Source: Stramenopiles sp. TOSAG23-6
Taxonomy: Eukaryota; Sar
Direction: 5' to 3'
NCBI GenBank assembly: GCA_900128565.1
Contig: LT636111.1
Location: 1-15,544 of the forward strand
Length of the DNA stretch: 15,544 nucleotides
The notes beneath the pieces are model-generated. The model worked only from the letters and a program-made list of their open reading frames with translations. It did no database searches and was not told where the DNA came from. The position numbers and the translations under genes are program-made. Of this stretch, positions 7,494-14,878 are shown one piece after another. The number at the start of each line of letters is the position of its first letter. The first letter of the stretch is position 1.

Positions 7494-8165
7494 TTATGGA
7501 CGTACACCAGCTTTCATAATGCCCGGTTTGCCCATATATTGACGATAGTCGCGTCTTTGGCAAACACCAACAAATCCCTTTGAGGAAGTACCATGATTAC
7601 TCGTAACCTTTTTACCCTTTGTGGTCCCAAGTGCGCTAAATCCCATAAGTTTTGCCATTTGCTCTTCTTCAGTTAATTCTTCAACTTTTACCTCTTCTAT
7701 CTTCTGTGCAGTTATTTCGGCAGTCTGTTCATTGTGTTGGTTGTCATTGTTCTTCCTTCTACCAGGCTTACTGTCGTATCTTTCTCTGCTTCTGTTTCTG
7801 GTGTATCGGTCAGCACTCTCACGATGACGTCCGTTGTATCGGCCGCCGTTACGACTATCGTGGTCTCGCACATCGAATCCACCTTCGGGGGATTTTCTTC
7901 CACTTCTGCTTCTGCTTCGACTGCGACTTCTGTTTCTACTTCGGCTTCTACGTCTGTTTCTACTTGTGCTTCTACTTCGGAAGCGGCCTCTACTTCGATT
8001 TCGGCTGCTACTTCTACTTCTTTGTCTGCTTTTGGTCCGATTATCACTTTCATCTATTCTTCTACGGGATATCCGATCACGCTTTGGATAATCATGTCTA
8101 CTGGATTCACTCCCACGTTGTCTTTCACGTTCTAAATCAAGATTGGAACCACGACGACTCGACAT
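7494..8165 (-). CDS. SNRNP27: U4/U6.U5 tri-snRNP-associated 27 kDa protein
   Basis: A 223-residue nuclear splicing protein in one exon. The N-terminal half is an RS domain: Arg/Ser dipeptides are dense at about residues 45-92 and sparser to about 130. The C-terminal 57 residues (167-223) hold the family signature EEQMAKLMGFS...TTKGKKV followed by RRDYRQYMGKPG. SNRNP27 joins the tri-snRNP, sits near the 5' splice site/U6 region, and in C. elegans influences which 5' splice site is used. The last residues (IMKAGVRP) differ from the usual NRxGGFNRPLD ending. The gene is of interest here because the window's introns look non-standard, but nothing shows a causal link. Several other frames are open across the RS-coding repeats (about 7620-8150) because of codon repetition; they are not genes. 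Confidence 0.9.
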   Translation of the reverse strand: MSSRRGSNLDLERERQRGSESSRHDYPKRDRISRRRIDESDNRTKSRQRSRSSSRNRSRGRFRSRSTSRNRRRSRSRNRSRSRSRSRSGRKSPEGGFDVRDHDSRNGGRYNGRHRESADRYTRNRSRERYDSKPGRRKNNDNQHNEQTAEITAQKIEEVKVEELTEEEQMAKLMGFSALGTTKGKKVTSNHGTSSKGFVGVCQRRDYRQYMGKPGIMKAGVRP

Positions 8166-8804
8166 AACGCGAACTCAAAACCTTCACTTGATTTCTTTTT
8201 GAAACGAAATCTATAAGTCTCCCTGTGAGCTCCAAAATTTCAATAATATATTGTAAACAATTTTAGTATTAGAGATGTCAACTACGTACCTGCTTGAGAG
8301 ACCACGTAGTAAAATATAGGGTCTGATAATTATTAATCTAATATAGGTCAAACCGGCAAAGTTGTATTCTGGGACTTGGTGATTGTTTCCAAATGCGGAA
8401 GCGGAACGAACAACAAGCGAATTTTGACCGAAGCTAACCCTAACCCTAACCCTAACCCTAAGCCATTGGAACGATTTTGACTTTTTTACACGCGATGTGT
8501 ATATCGCGATTTTGAGATTATTCGTCTTCGGCATATTATTTTATTAGGTATTAGGTATATTATATAGCCGTACTATCTCTAGCTAGGGCACCATCGACAA
8601 CAACATTAGTAGATTCTTGCCTTCTCTTTACGTCTTCGAAGATTAACAATATATATGTACTGCTATCGGTGATGAAATTGTTATCTTCTATGAATCGCAA
8701 GGCAACTATTGTAAATGTAGATATTCTCGCTACAAACATCAGGAACTCCTAAAACCCTCTCGACTGTTCTTTTAGACGCTTTTTGCGGTAGAACCTTATA
8801 CAGA
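8166..8804. promoter_or_regulatory. Divergent promoter region, SNRNP27 / FCP1
   Basis: About 640 nt between divergent start codons. It contains the window's longest telomere-type array (8434-8461) and a 6-bp inverted repeat CGCGAT/ATCGCG at 8491-8508. A minus-strand frame open at 8211-8534 reads the telomere array as an Arg-Val repeat and has no recognisable features, so I do not call it. Confidence 0.45.
8434..8461. repeat. Interstitial telomere-type array, (CTAACC) about 4.7 units
   Basis: The 28-nt tract consists of perfect CTAACC units, the complement of the TTAGGG telomere repeat. It lies between the divergent SNRNP27 and FCP1 genes, 269 nt from one ATG and 344 nt from the other. It is consistent with a TTAGGG-type telomere in this organism. 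Either repair-associated insertion or a role as a Myb-protein binding site could explain its place. Confidence 0.85.
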
Positions 8805-11386
8805 ATGTCCGGCTCAGTGGAAAGAGAAATATTGTTTAATTATCCTTCTTCTACACTTACGAAATGGATTGCACAACCTGGTATTACTGTGAGCAAAGGG
8901 GATACACTCGCGCGCTGCCGCGGAAGTAGTAAGCGTTACACTGTTGTGGCACCTTGCCGAGGCGAAATAGTATCACACAGTGTAACTGAGGGTGCTTCAC
9001 TAACACGAGGTTGCCGTGTCGCTATCTTCAAGGAGAAACAGTGTCTTCATACAATTTGTTACAGCGGTCTGTGTGCTACTTGTGGCGAGACGATGCCTAA
9101 AAAGGGAAACAGTGGAAGACTTTTGTCTTCCAAACAAACTTTGAGTGGCATAGGTTCTCAATCAAGTAGAAAAGGCACGATAGTCAATACTGGTGCTGGT
9201 CATGAACTTCTCGTGATGGGGTCGGAGGCAGCACATCTTCAAAGGGAAGCCGAAGCTCGTTTGATAAAAAAACGGCAACTTGTAGGTTTTCAAAATTGAA
9301 TTTTTTACCTATTTTTTTTTTGTAGTAAATTTTGTACCTAACAAAGTTTTTACTTTAAAAAAATCACAATACATGCTTTGATCTTAGATTTAGATAGCAC
9401 AATAATAGAAAGTACAGTTGATACGTCAGCAATGGAGTTATTAGCTCCTCAACATGCTACATCATGGTTAAAAGCAGGCTTAGAACCCATAAAAATTTTA
9501 CGTGTGGGTGGTATGCCCTACTATCTAAAATTGCGTCCAGGTGTTCGCGAGTTTCTTAATTTAGCCTCTAAAAAATTTGAATTACACATTTACACACATG
9601 GCAATAGGCAGTATGCTGAAGAAATTCGAAAAGTTCTTGATCCTAAATGTACATTATTTAATGAACGTATTATTGCTCGCGATGACGTCACTCAAGGGAC
9701 AACACTTGGGAAAGATAGAGCTGATAAACCAGTATATCATAAAACACTTGAAAGACTTTTTCCACTTGATGATTCAATGGCTATTATAATTGATGATCGT
9801 GCAGATGTTTGGCGGTTTGCTGAGAATGTCATTCAAGTTCTTCCATATCATTTCTTCAATTGTCTTCGTAGAATGAAAAACCTTTTTGATTCTCAAAAGA
9901 ATGTTCAACCTAAAAATATTTCAAAAACAAATAGCTCAATTCCATTGGCGTCATATGCACCTCAACCAAAAAATATAGATACTTCTAAACATCTCAAAAA
10001 TGATAGTACTGTACTAGATGAACTTACACGAGATAAACATGTATGTTTGTTTATTTATATCATTTCAATTCATTTTTTTTTCGTAGTTAATTTTGTACCT
10101 AACGAAACAAAATCAAATTTTTGAAATATTTTCATACAAAACATGGTGATTTGGATCAATTGGAAAATTTGCTTGTAGTCATTGAAAAAATACATAGTGA
10201 GTTTTATAGTGGATTTGATGAGAAAAAACATCAAGCAAAAAAAAATAGTAGAATAGAAGAATATAATATTGTAGGTACTAGGGAACTCACTCAACGACAT
10301 CGTTGTACTGTTCTCCGTGGTGTACATATATCATTTAGTGGTGTATTTGAACTTTCTGATAATTTCCCTGAAAATCAAAAGATTTGGAAAAATTGTGTTT
10401 CACTTGGAGCAAAGTGTAGTAAATCACTCACTGCACATACGACGCATCTGATTGCAAAACGATCACGAACAGCGAAAATTCAAAAGGCAACACAAATGCC
10501 TGGTGTATGGGTGGTCAATCCAAAATGGGCAGATGCAGCGTATTGGTGTTTGTCTTTTCCTGATGAGTCGAAATTTTTACTTCCTGGTATGGAAAGAATT
10601 TTACCAAAAGGAGGCATTACTGCTGCAAAAAAAATTCTTTGTGAAAGACAGTTAATGCTGAATGCATCTATAGCTAACGAGACAAAAAATAGTTTTGATC
10701 GAAAGAGACGCCATAATGCAGATAATACACATGAGAAAGTCAAGCGAAGGCGTAATGTATCGTTTCATCAGGTTAATACTGTAAATTCTAAAAGTGGAAA
10801 AGTTGAACAAAAATATTGTGATGATGATGATGATTACCGATATAGTGATGAAGATGAAGGATTTGGGTATTGGGTCGACAAGAGTTCTAAAAAATGTGTA
10901 CAACCTAATGCTAAAAACATTAATAATCAAGTTACAAATTCGAAATTTTCTAGTCGTTCAAACCATTTGGAAATAGAAGCTAATGATAGTCTTGATTCTT
11001 GGACAAAAGATCAGTTACAACTATTCAAACCAAACACTCACACAGATAAGGATAATAATGATTTTCAACATGGTGATGGGATAAATAGTAATAATAACAT
11101 TTGTAGTGAAGAGGATAGTGATGACGATATTAGTGATGACGATGCTGATTTAGAAGCTGGTTTGTTCGAAACAGATAATGTAAGTGAATGTAAAGAAAAA
11201 GTTCCACTTGAAAATTCGTTACATCCCTCCTTAATACAGCCAATGACTCAAGCGAAACAGCGTATCAGTGCCGAAGAAATCTTGAAAAAGAGCTCTGAAA
11301 AATTCCCAGGTGGGCAAAAAATGATCCTTTCTAACAGTAAATCAACACCTATGCCTGATCCTACGAGTGATGATGATTTTTTTTAA
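8805..11386 (+). CDS. FCP1: RNA polymerase II CTD phosphatase FCP1
   Basis: Three exons, 8805-9281, 9375-10040 and 10145-11386, give a 794-residue protein. FCP1 (CTDP1) dephosphorylates the C-terminal heptad repeats of RNA polymerase II in the nucleus so that the enzyme can be reused. Domains: an N-terminal biotinyl/lipoyl-like hammerhead (about 1-85), a GLCATCG cysteine motif, and the FCPH catalytic domain with ALILDLDSTIIES (160-172; nucleophile Asp164, acid/base Asp166), KLRPGVREFL and IIIDDRADVW (Asp299/Asp300). A BRCT domain follows (about 435-525; Trp509 in NPKWAD). The long acidic Ser/Asp tail ends in DDDFF, resembling the acidic-hydrophobic end that binds TFIIF in other FCP1s. The exon joins were chosen because they reproduce the family spacing: RQL-ALILDLD at the first join and DKH-GDLDQLENLL at the second. 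Both introns are family repeats (9282-9374, 10041-10144). Canonical GT-AG joins can keep the frame, but they delete the strand before the catalytic DLD and the helix after DKH. Confidence 0.92.
9282..9374 (+). repeat. Introner-like intron, copy B (FCP1 intron 1)
   Basis: A 93-nt intron that starts GTAGGTTTTC and ends AATACAT directly before exon G 9375. The 13-mer TTTTGTACCTAAC, shared exactly by all six copies, is at 9330-9342, with CTAAC resembling a branch point 32 nt before the 3' end. No AG lies between it and 9374. Flanking bases are CTTG (upstream) and CATG (downstream), an imperfect 4-nt direct repeat. FCP1 homology fixes the joined frame. The boundary can slide by one base either way because G and T are repeated at the edges. 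Confidence 0.85.
10041..10144 (+). repeat. Introner-like intron, copy C (FCP1 intron 2)
   Basis: A 104-nt intron that starts GTATGTTTG and ends ACAAAACAT before exon G 10145. The shared 13-mer is at 10091-10103. The 7-nt direct repeat AAACATG occurs at the exon 1-side edge (10035-10041) and at the downstream edge (10139-10145). The nearest AG downstream of the branch-like motif is at 10177-10178, inside a conserved helix of the protein, so a canonical acceptor is improbable. Confidence 0.87.
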
Positions 11387-11875
11387 TTGGCCTAGATTAA
11401 AATATATGATAATATTAGAGGTGATTTCGAAATCAAATATTTTTTTTTTTTAGTTGAAATATTTTAAAGCGACGTAGACTTCAATAAAAAGGAATGTACA
11501 CATTCATCTTTGTTTATTGGTTTTATTAGGTTCAATATTTTGAAGAATATTTCTCTTATTTGGATGATTCTTGGAACAAAGATTACTTTCCCATTTATCA
11601 TTGTTATTTGTTAGAAATATAATGGATACTGTTTTTTTCTTGAAATGTTGAATCTTGTTTGAAGAACCCATTATTTACTTACCGTACTTATTAATTACTG
11701 TAGGAATTTCGAAAATTATTATAGCTCAATAAAAGCGTCTTAGTTAAAAGTGGTTCAAATGCACTCACTCATGATAAAGAGATAATGGAAAATTGAGAAT
11801 ATTTTATTTTTCATATAAATTCAATTCATTGTATTTGATTCAATCAATTTATTCAATTTTTTTCATCAGTTTACA
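11387..11875. other. AT-rich spacer between convergent FCP1 and Sel1/MYND genes
   Basis: About 490 nt with no open frame worth calling, no intron element and no recognisable repeat beyond T and AT runs. It presumably holds the two 3' UTRs; AATAAA-like signals occur (for example AATAAAAG near 11482 and 11730). Confidence 0.5.
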
Positions 11876-12502
11876 CTAAAGTTTTTTGTGATACTCTTTT
11901 TTGTGTGTCTTCCAATGTGATTTTTGACACTTCTTTGAACAATAACACACACATTTACACCCAGTACAAACGAATAATTTACTATTATTGTCAACTTTAC
12001 CACAATTTACACATTCTGAGTTGTCGTGTTCTATTATCATTTTTTTTAGTTTCTCTTCTGTTGTATCTGTTATCTGCTTTTTTGCTTTCTTGATCCACTT
12101 TGCTCCTAATTTATAATTTTTAGTGACACCCAGACCATCCAAATAAAATATACCAAGAGTAAGCTGTGCTGCCATGTGCCCTTGTTTTGCAGCTTTTGTA
12201 TGCCATTCGATAGCAGTTTTATAACATTGAGTGACACCATAGCCATTCGCATAAAATGCACCAAGACTAAGCTGTGCTTCCATGTGGCCTTGATTTGCAG
12301 CTTTTGTAAACCATTCAGCAGCAGTTTTATAACATTTATTGACACCCTCACCATTAAAATAACATTCACCAAGACTATGCTGTGCGTCCATATTGCCTTG
12401 TTTTGCAGCTTTTGTAAACCATTTTACAGCAGTTTTATAACATTTACTGACACCATCACCATTCTTCATATACGATAATCCACGTAAATATTGTGCGTCC
12501 AT
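11876..12502 (-). CDS. Sel1-like repeat protein with C-terminal MYND zinc finger
   Basis: A 208-residue protein. Four tandem Sel1-like (SLR/TPR-type) helical repeats lie at residues 1-37, 38-73, 74-109 and 110-144, with the consensus A-LG--Y--G-GV---Y--A--W--KAA-QG. They are also recognisable at DNA level as 108-nt units. A charged linker leads to a MYND-type zinc finger at 164-205 with Cys164, Cys167, Cys179, Cys182, Cys188, Cys192 and His200. The usual last Cys is replaced (Tyr204, with His205 next to it). Such proteins are protein-interaction adaptors and often form expanded families in protists; the partner is unknown. The ATG used is a repeat-internal Met. Just upstream, 12508-12531 encodes the end of another repeat (TKAADQGH) but is put out of frame by five extra A residues, so the gene may be 5'-truncated or frameshifted. 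Confidence 0.75.
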   Translation of the reverse strand: MDAQYLRGLSYMKNGDGVSKCYKTAVKWFTKAAKQGNMDAQHSLGECYFNGEGVNKCYKTAAEWFTKAANQGHMEAQLSLGAFYANGYGVTQCYKTAIEWHTKAAKQGHMAAQLTLGIFYLDGLGVTKNYKLGAKWIKKAKKQITDTTEEKLKKMIIEHDNSECVNCGKVDNNSKLFVCTGCKCVCYCSKKCQKSHWKTHKKEYHKKL

Positions 12503-12507
12503 TTTTT

Positions 12508-12531
12508 GTGGCCTTGATCTGCGGCTTTTGT
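12508..12531 (-). pseudogene. Relic of a further Sel1 repeat, out of frame
   Basis: On the minus strand these 24 nt encode TKAADQGH, matching the end of each intact repeat (for example TKAANQGH). They should run directly into the ATG at 12500-12502, but a run of five A (12503-12507) intervenes and breaks the frame. Farther upstream the same frame meets a TAA within about 60 nt. This is either decay of a longer ancestral gene, a homopolymer sequencing error, or a recombination end-point within a repeat family. Confidence 0.6.
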
Positions 12532-12948
12532 ATGTACTCGAATAAGAAGTGTTAGTCTTCTTAATTGAATGAATTATAGCAGGGTAGAGCGTAACGCGTT
12601 CTGATTAGTTTCTGAGTCAGTTAGATTAAAAAGAATGAAATTAATTCTCTTGAATTCTATTCTACGATTGGATGAAAGTGAACACCACAAGATACGAGAG
12701 AAACTCTCATCTGTTTTCCTTGATTGAGCGACACGTTATAATTATCTTAATTCATCCTTCGATCGGAATTTTTTTTATTTCGTGCGAAATTTCAAATTGG
12801 ATAAAATTTCGTGTTTTTTTTGATGAAAATAATATAAGAGTCAAAAAAACGCACTTGAGCAATGAAAAAAATTCATCTCTCACCTTAGTTTTTAATTATC
12901 ATTAGATTACTTAGTCTATATGACATTGTGTATTGTGAAGCGCCTGGG
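12532..12948. promoter_or_regulatory. Divergent promoter region, Sel1/MYND / J-protein
   Basis: About 420 nt of AT-rich sequence. A + strand frame open at 12672-12905 has no recognisable content. The only structured element I see is a short upstream ORF at 12920-12970 that overlaps the start of the J-protein gene. Confidence 0.4.
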
Positions 12949-12970
12949 ATGTGTCCTAAAAAGACAATGA
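12920..12970 (+). promoter_or_regulatory. Upstream ORF (16 codons) overlapping the J-protein start
   Basis: ATG at 12920 opens MTLCIVKRLGCVLKRQ and stops at TGA 12968-12970. That stop overlaps the ATG at 12967-12969 (ATGA), the second in-frame start of the J-protein, just ahead of its signal peptide. If the transcript begins upstream of 12920, this arrangement would limit translation of the main ORF or couple it by reinitiation. Confidence 0.4.
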
Positions 12971-14777
12971 AGTTGCTATTCATAGTACTCTTTGGTTTAT
13001 CTGTCTCATCAGCCGAAGAATTATATTGTGGTGGAAAAAATTGCTATGAAATTTTGGGTGTCGAAGCAACAGCAACAACTCAGGAGATTAAAAGAGCTTA
13101 CCGTAAACTATCGTTAGTGTGGCATCCTGATAAAAATCCAGGTGATGTCAAAGCTACTGAAAAGTTTTTGTTAATAAGTAGTGCAAACGAAGTCCTTTCG
13201 GATGATGAATCTCGACAAGACTATGATTATTATCTCAAACATCCTGACTCTGTGTTATACAACAACTTCCGTTATCACTATAGATTTGCCAAGAAAACAG
13301 ATTTGCGTGTAGTTATTGCTGTATTTATTGTATTTGTTTCAGTTTTACAGTATATACTTTCAGTGCAAGACCGTGCAAGATTAATTCGCGTATTTCGTGG
13401 AAGTGACATTATTGTGCATCGAGCTCGTGTTCGCGCAGCAGAATTGATTCAGTCGAATAAAGAGAAGAAATGTAATGCAAGTAATAATTCAAATAATTTC
13501 CTTACGGAAGCTTTAGATCAATTAACAAATGAAGCTGATAATGCTGGGACCTTTCCAAATCCTTCATGGCGAAATGTCCTGATTCCTCAACTTTTTTTGT
13601 TACCCATTACAATATACAATTATTTTCAAAATCTTAAAAAAAAAGATTTGGAGGTTGAAAAAGCCAAAGAATTTGATTTACACATGCAAAAGGTAGAAGA
13701 TAACGTACGCAGAGAACGCCAAAACTTTCAAAAACAAAAAATGACAAAACGCAGATTGAAGCATGAGCAGATTCGGCTCTCTAAACTTGAAAAAGAAAAA
13801 CAAGCTGAAAGTCTCAGAATAAAAGTATGTTTTATTTTTTTTTTCACAAAAAAATCGAATTTATTTTCGTACGAAATTTTGTACCTAACGATTTTTTTTG
13901 AAATATTTTTCCAAAATAAAAGCTGCAGAAAGAGAAATTCTCGAAAATGAAAGTCGGAAACAAATACGTGCTGCCAAGGTAAAGGCTATTCGTGTATGGC
14001 GGAAACGAATGATTATCCTAACAAGTAACCTTAACCCTATACAGAATGATATAAAAAATATCTCCGAAGATGACATTAATTTTCTAGCTAACCGAGTAGA
14101 AGTAAATATATTACAGAATATTTCAACATTGTCCCAACTACAAGCATTATTAGTTACTGAAAAACAATCCAAGGTGAAAGAAGATGCGGAGCTTCTTAGT
14201 CTTCGTATAGAAAGAGAAAAAAATGTAAAGGAAAAATTAAAAATACAAAAAATGCAAATGTCTCAATGGTCTGAGATGGAAACAACATGTACGTTTTATT
14301 TTTTTTCAATTTCGAATTTATTTTTTTTTAATACGAAATTTTGTACCTAACAAAAAAAAATAAATTTTTTAAATATTTTTTTTCAATACATGTTTAGCCA
14401 AAGCAGTAGCTAGGTTTCCAGGAGGTACAGTGAAACGCTGGAGTAAAATTACGGATTACGTTAATAAACATTGTTCCTGTGATAAAACTATAAAACAGTG
14501 TATGTTAAAATATAAGAAAAAATGGTCTGAACCCTCTCCTCCACAACGAGGAGTTCTCCAGCCTAATTCACTATTACCCAGTACTAGCACCTGGTCAGTA
14601 GAGCAACAAAAACAATTAGAAATGGCTTTAAAGTTAGTAAAGAAAGGCAATAAAGTTTCTTGGGAAAATATAGCAGAAAACGTTGATGGCAAAAGTATCC
14701 AAGAATGTAAAAAACGTGTCAAGACAATTCGAAACAGAGTTATCGCTTCAAAGAGCCAACAGAGTGGGAACAAATAA
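12949..14777 (+). CDS. ER-membrane J-domain protein with zuotin-like C-terminal half and two SANT domains
   Basis: Three exons, 12949-13824, 13922-14288 and 14392-14777, give 542 residues (the ATG at 12967 is an alternative start giving a tighter signal peptide). Order: signal peptide (about 7-22), YCGGKNCYEILGV opening a J domain (32-95) with HPD at 59-61, a hydrophobic segment at 119-138, a second at about 209-226 in WRNVLIPQLFLLPITIYNYF, a long charged coiled region (about 230-405), SANT 1 (408-455) and SANT 2 (482-530). The N-terminal half is closest to DNAJC25-type ER J-proteins. The rest resembles the ribosome-binding and SANT region of DNAJC2/zuotin: QWSEMETTCLAKAVARFPGG has the same spacing as the DNAJC2 motif. 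The HPD should stimulate a luminal Hsp70 (BiP). A role at ER-bound ribosomes like that of DNAJC1 is inferred. If both hydrophobic segments cross the membrane, the SANT domains would be luminal, so the second may be re-entrant. Both introns are family repeats. Confidence 0.85.
13825..13921 (+). repeat. Introner-like intron, copy D (J-protein intron 1)
   Basis: A 97-nt intron that starts GTATGTTTTATTTT and ends CCAAAATAAAA before exon G 13922. The shared 13-mer is at 13877-13889. The 8-nt direct repeat AATAAAAG lies at both edges (13818-13825 and 13915-13922), so the join gives RIK-AAERE with no gain or loss. Its second half is almost identical to copy A. A GT-AG reading needs a different donor (GTTTTA at 13829) and would insert V and S in place of A. 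Confidence 0.85.
14289..14391 (+). repeat. Introner-like intron, copy E (J-protein intron 2)
   Basis: A 103-nt intron that starts GTACGTTTTATTTT and ends CAATACAT before exon G 14392. The shared 13-mer is at 14339-14351. The 6-nt direct repeat ACATGT flanks it (14285-14290 has ACATGT across the donor edge, and 14388-14393 the same at the 3' edge). The join makes a TGT codon and gives SANT helix 1 its usual length. A canonical AG exists six bases downstream (14396-14397) and would also keep the frame, but it shortens the helix by two residues. Confidence 0.82.
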
Positions 14778-14851
14778 TCAAATTATAGTAAAATGATATT
14801 TACACTTACAATAAAAAATATTATATTTTCTATTCTTTATAGATAATGCTA

Positions 14852-14852
14852 N
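14852..14852. other. Ambiguous base (n)
   Basis: One undetermined base in the spacer between the convergent J-protein and CCCCF-protein genes. It lies outside all coding regions called here and marks a low-confidence point of the assembly. Confidence 0.95.
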
Positions 14853-14878
14853 CATCACCATAACGTACAAAAACATCG

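Noticed and set aside
7621-8167. Several long open frames on both strands, opposite and overlapping the SNRNP27 RS domain
   Set aside because: The RS-coding codon repeat keeps other frames open and gives monotonous Phe/Cys, Ser/Thr, Leu/Arg or Glu/Val strings. Only the frame with the conserved SNRNP27 C-terminus is convincing.
8491-8508. Inverted repeat CGCGAT/ATCGCG with a 6-nt loop
   Set aside because: Only a 6-bp stem with no T tract or conserved context; expected by chance at this length.
8211-8534. Minus-strand open frame of 107 codons in the SNRNP27/FCP1 promoter region
   Set aside because: It has an ATG, but the translation is an Arg-Val run from the telomere array joined to low-complexity sequence. 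An array whose unit is 6 nt long keeps any stop-free frame open by itself.
9278-9400. Canonical GT-AG intron in FCP1 using GT at 9286 and AG at 9386-9387
   Set aside because: It keeps the frame but removes the hydrophobic strand (ALIL) before the catalytic DLDST that all FCP1 proteins have. Kept as the main competing hypothesis, to be decided by RNA reads.
1851-11386. A functional cluster of RNA polymerase II and splicing genes (SNAPC4, SNRNP27, FCP1)
   Set aside because: The genes are separated by unrelated ones (kinase, trehalose phosphatase) and lie on different strands. Such proteins are common in any eukaryotic genome, so the proximity is probably chance.
12580-12640. Possible tRNA-like stretch (GGGTAGAGCGTAACGCG)
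   Set aside because: Only a weak resemblance to a D-arm; I found no T-arm GTTCRA box or matching acceptor stem around it.
12672-12905. Plus-strand open frame of 77 codons before the J-protein gene
   Set aside because: AT-rich, no recognisable features, and in the position of the promoter and 5' UTR.
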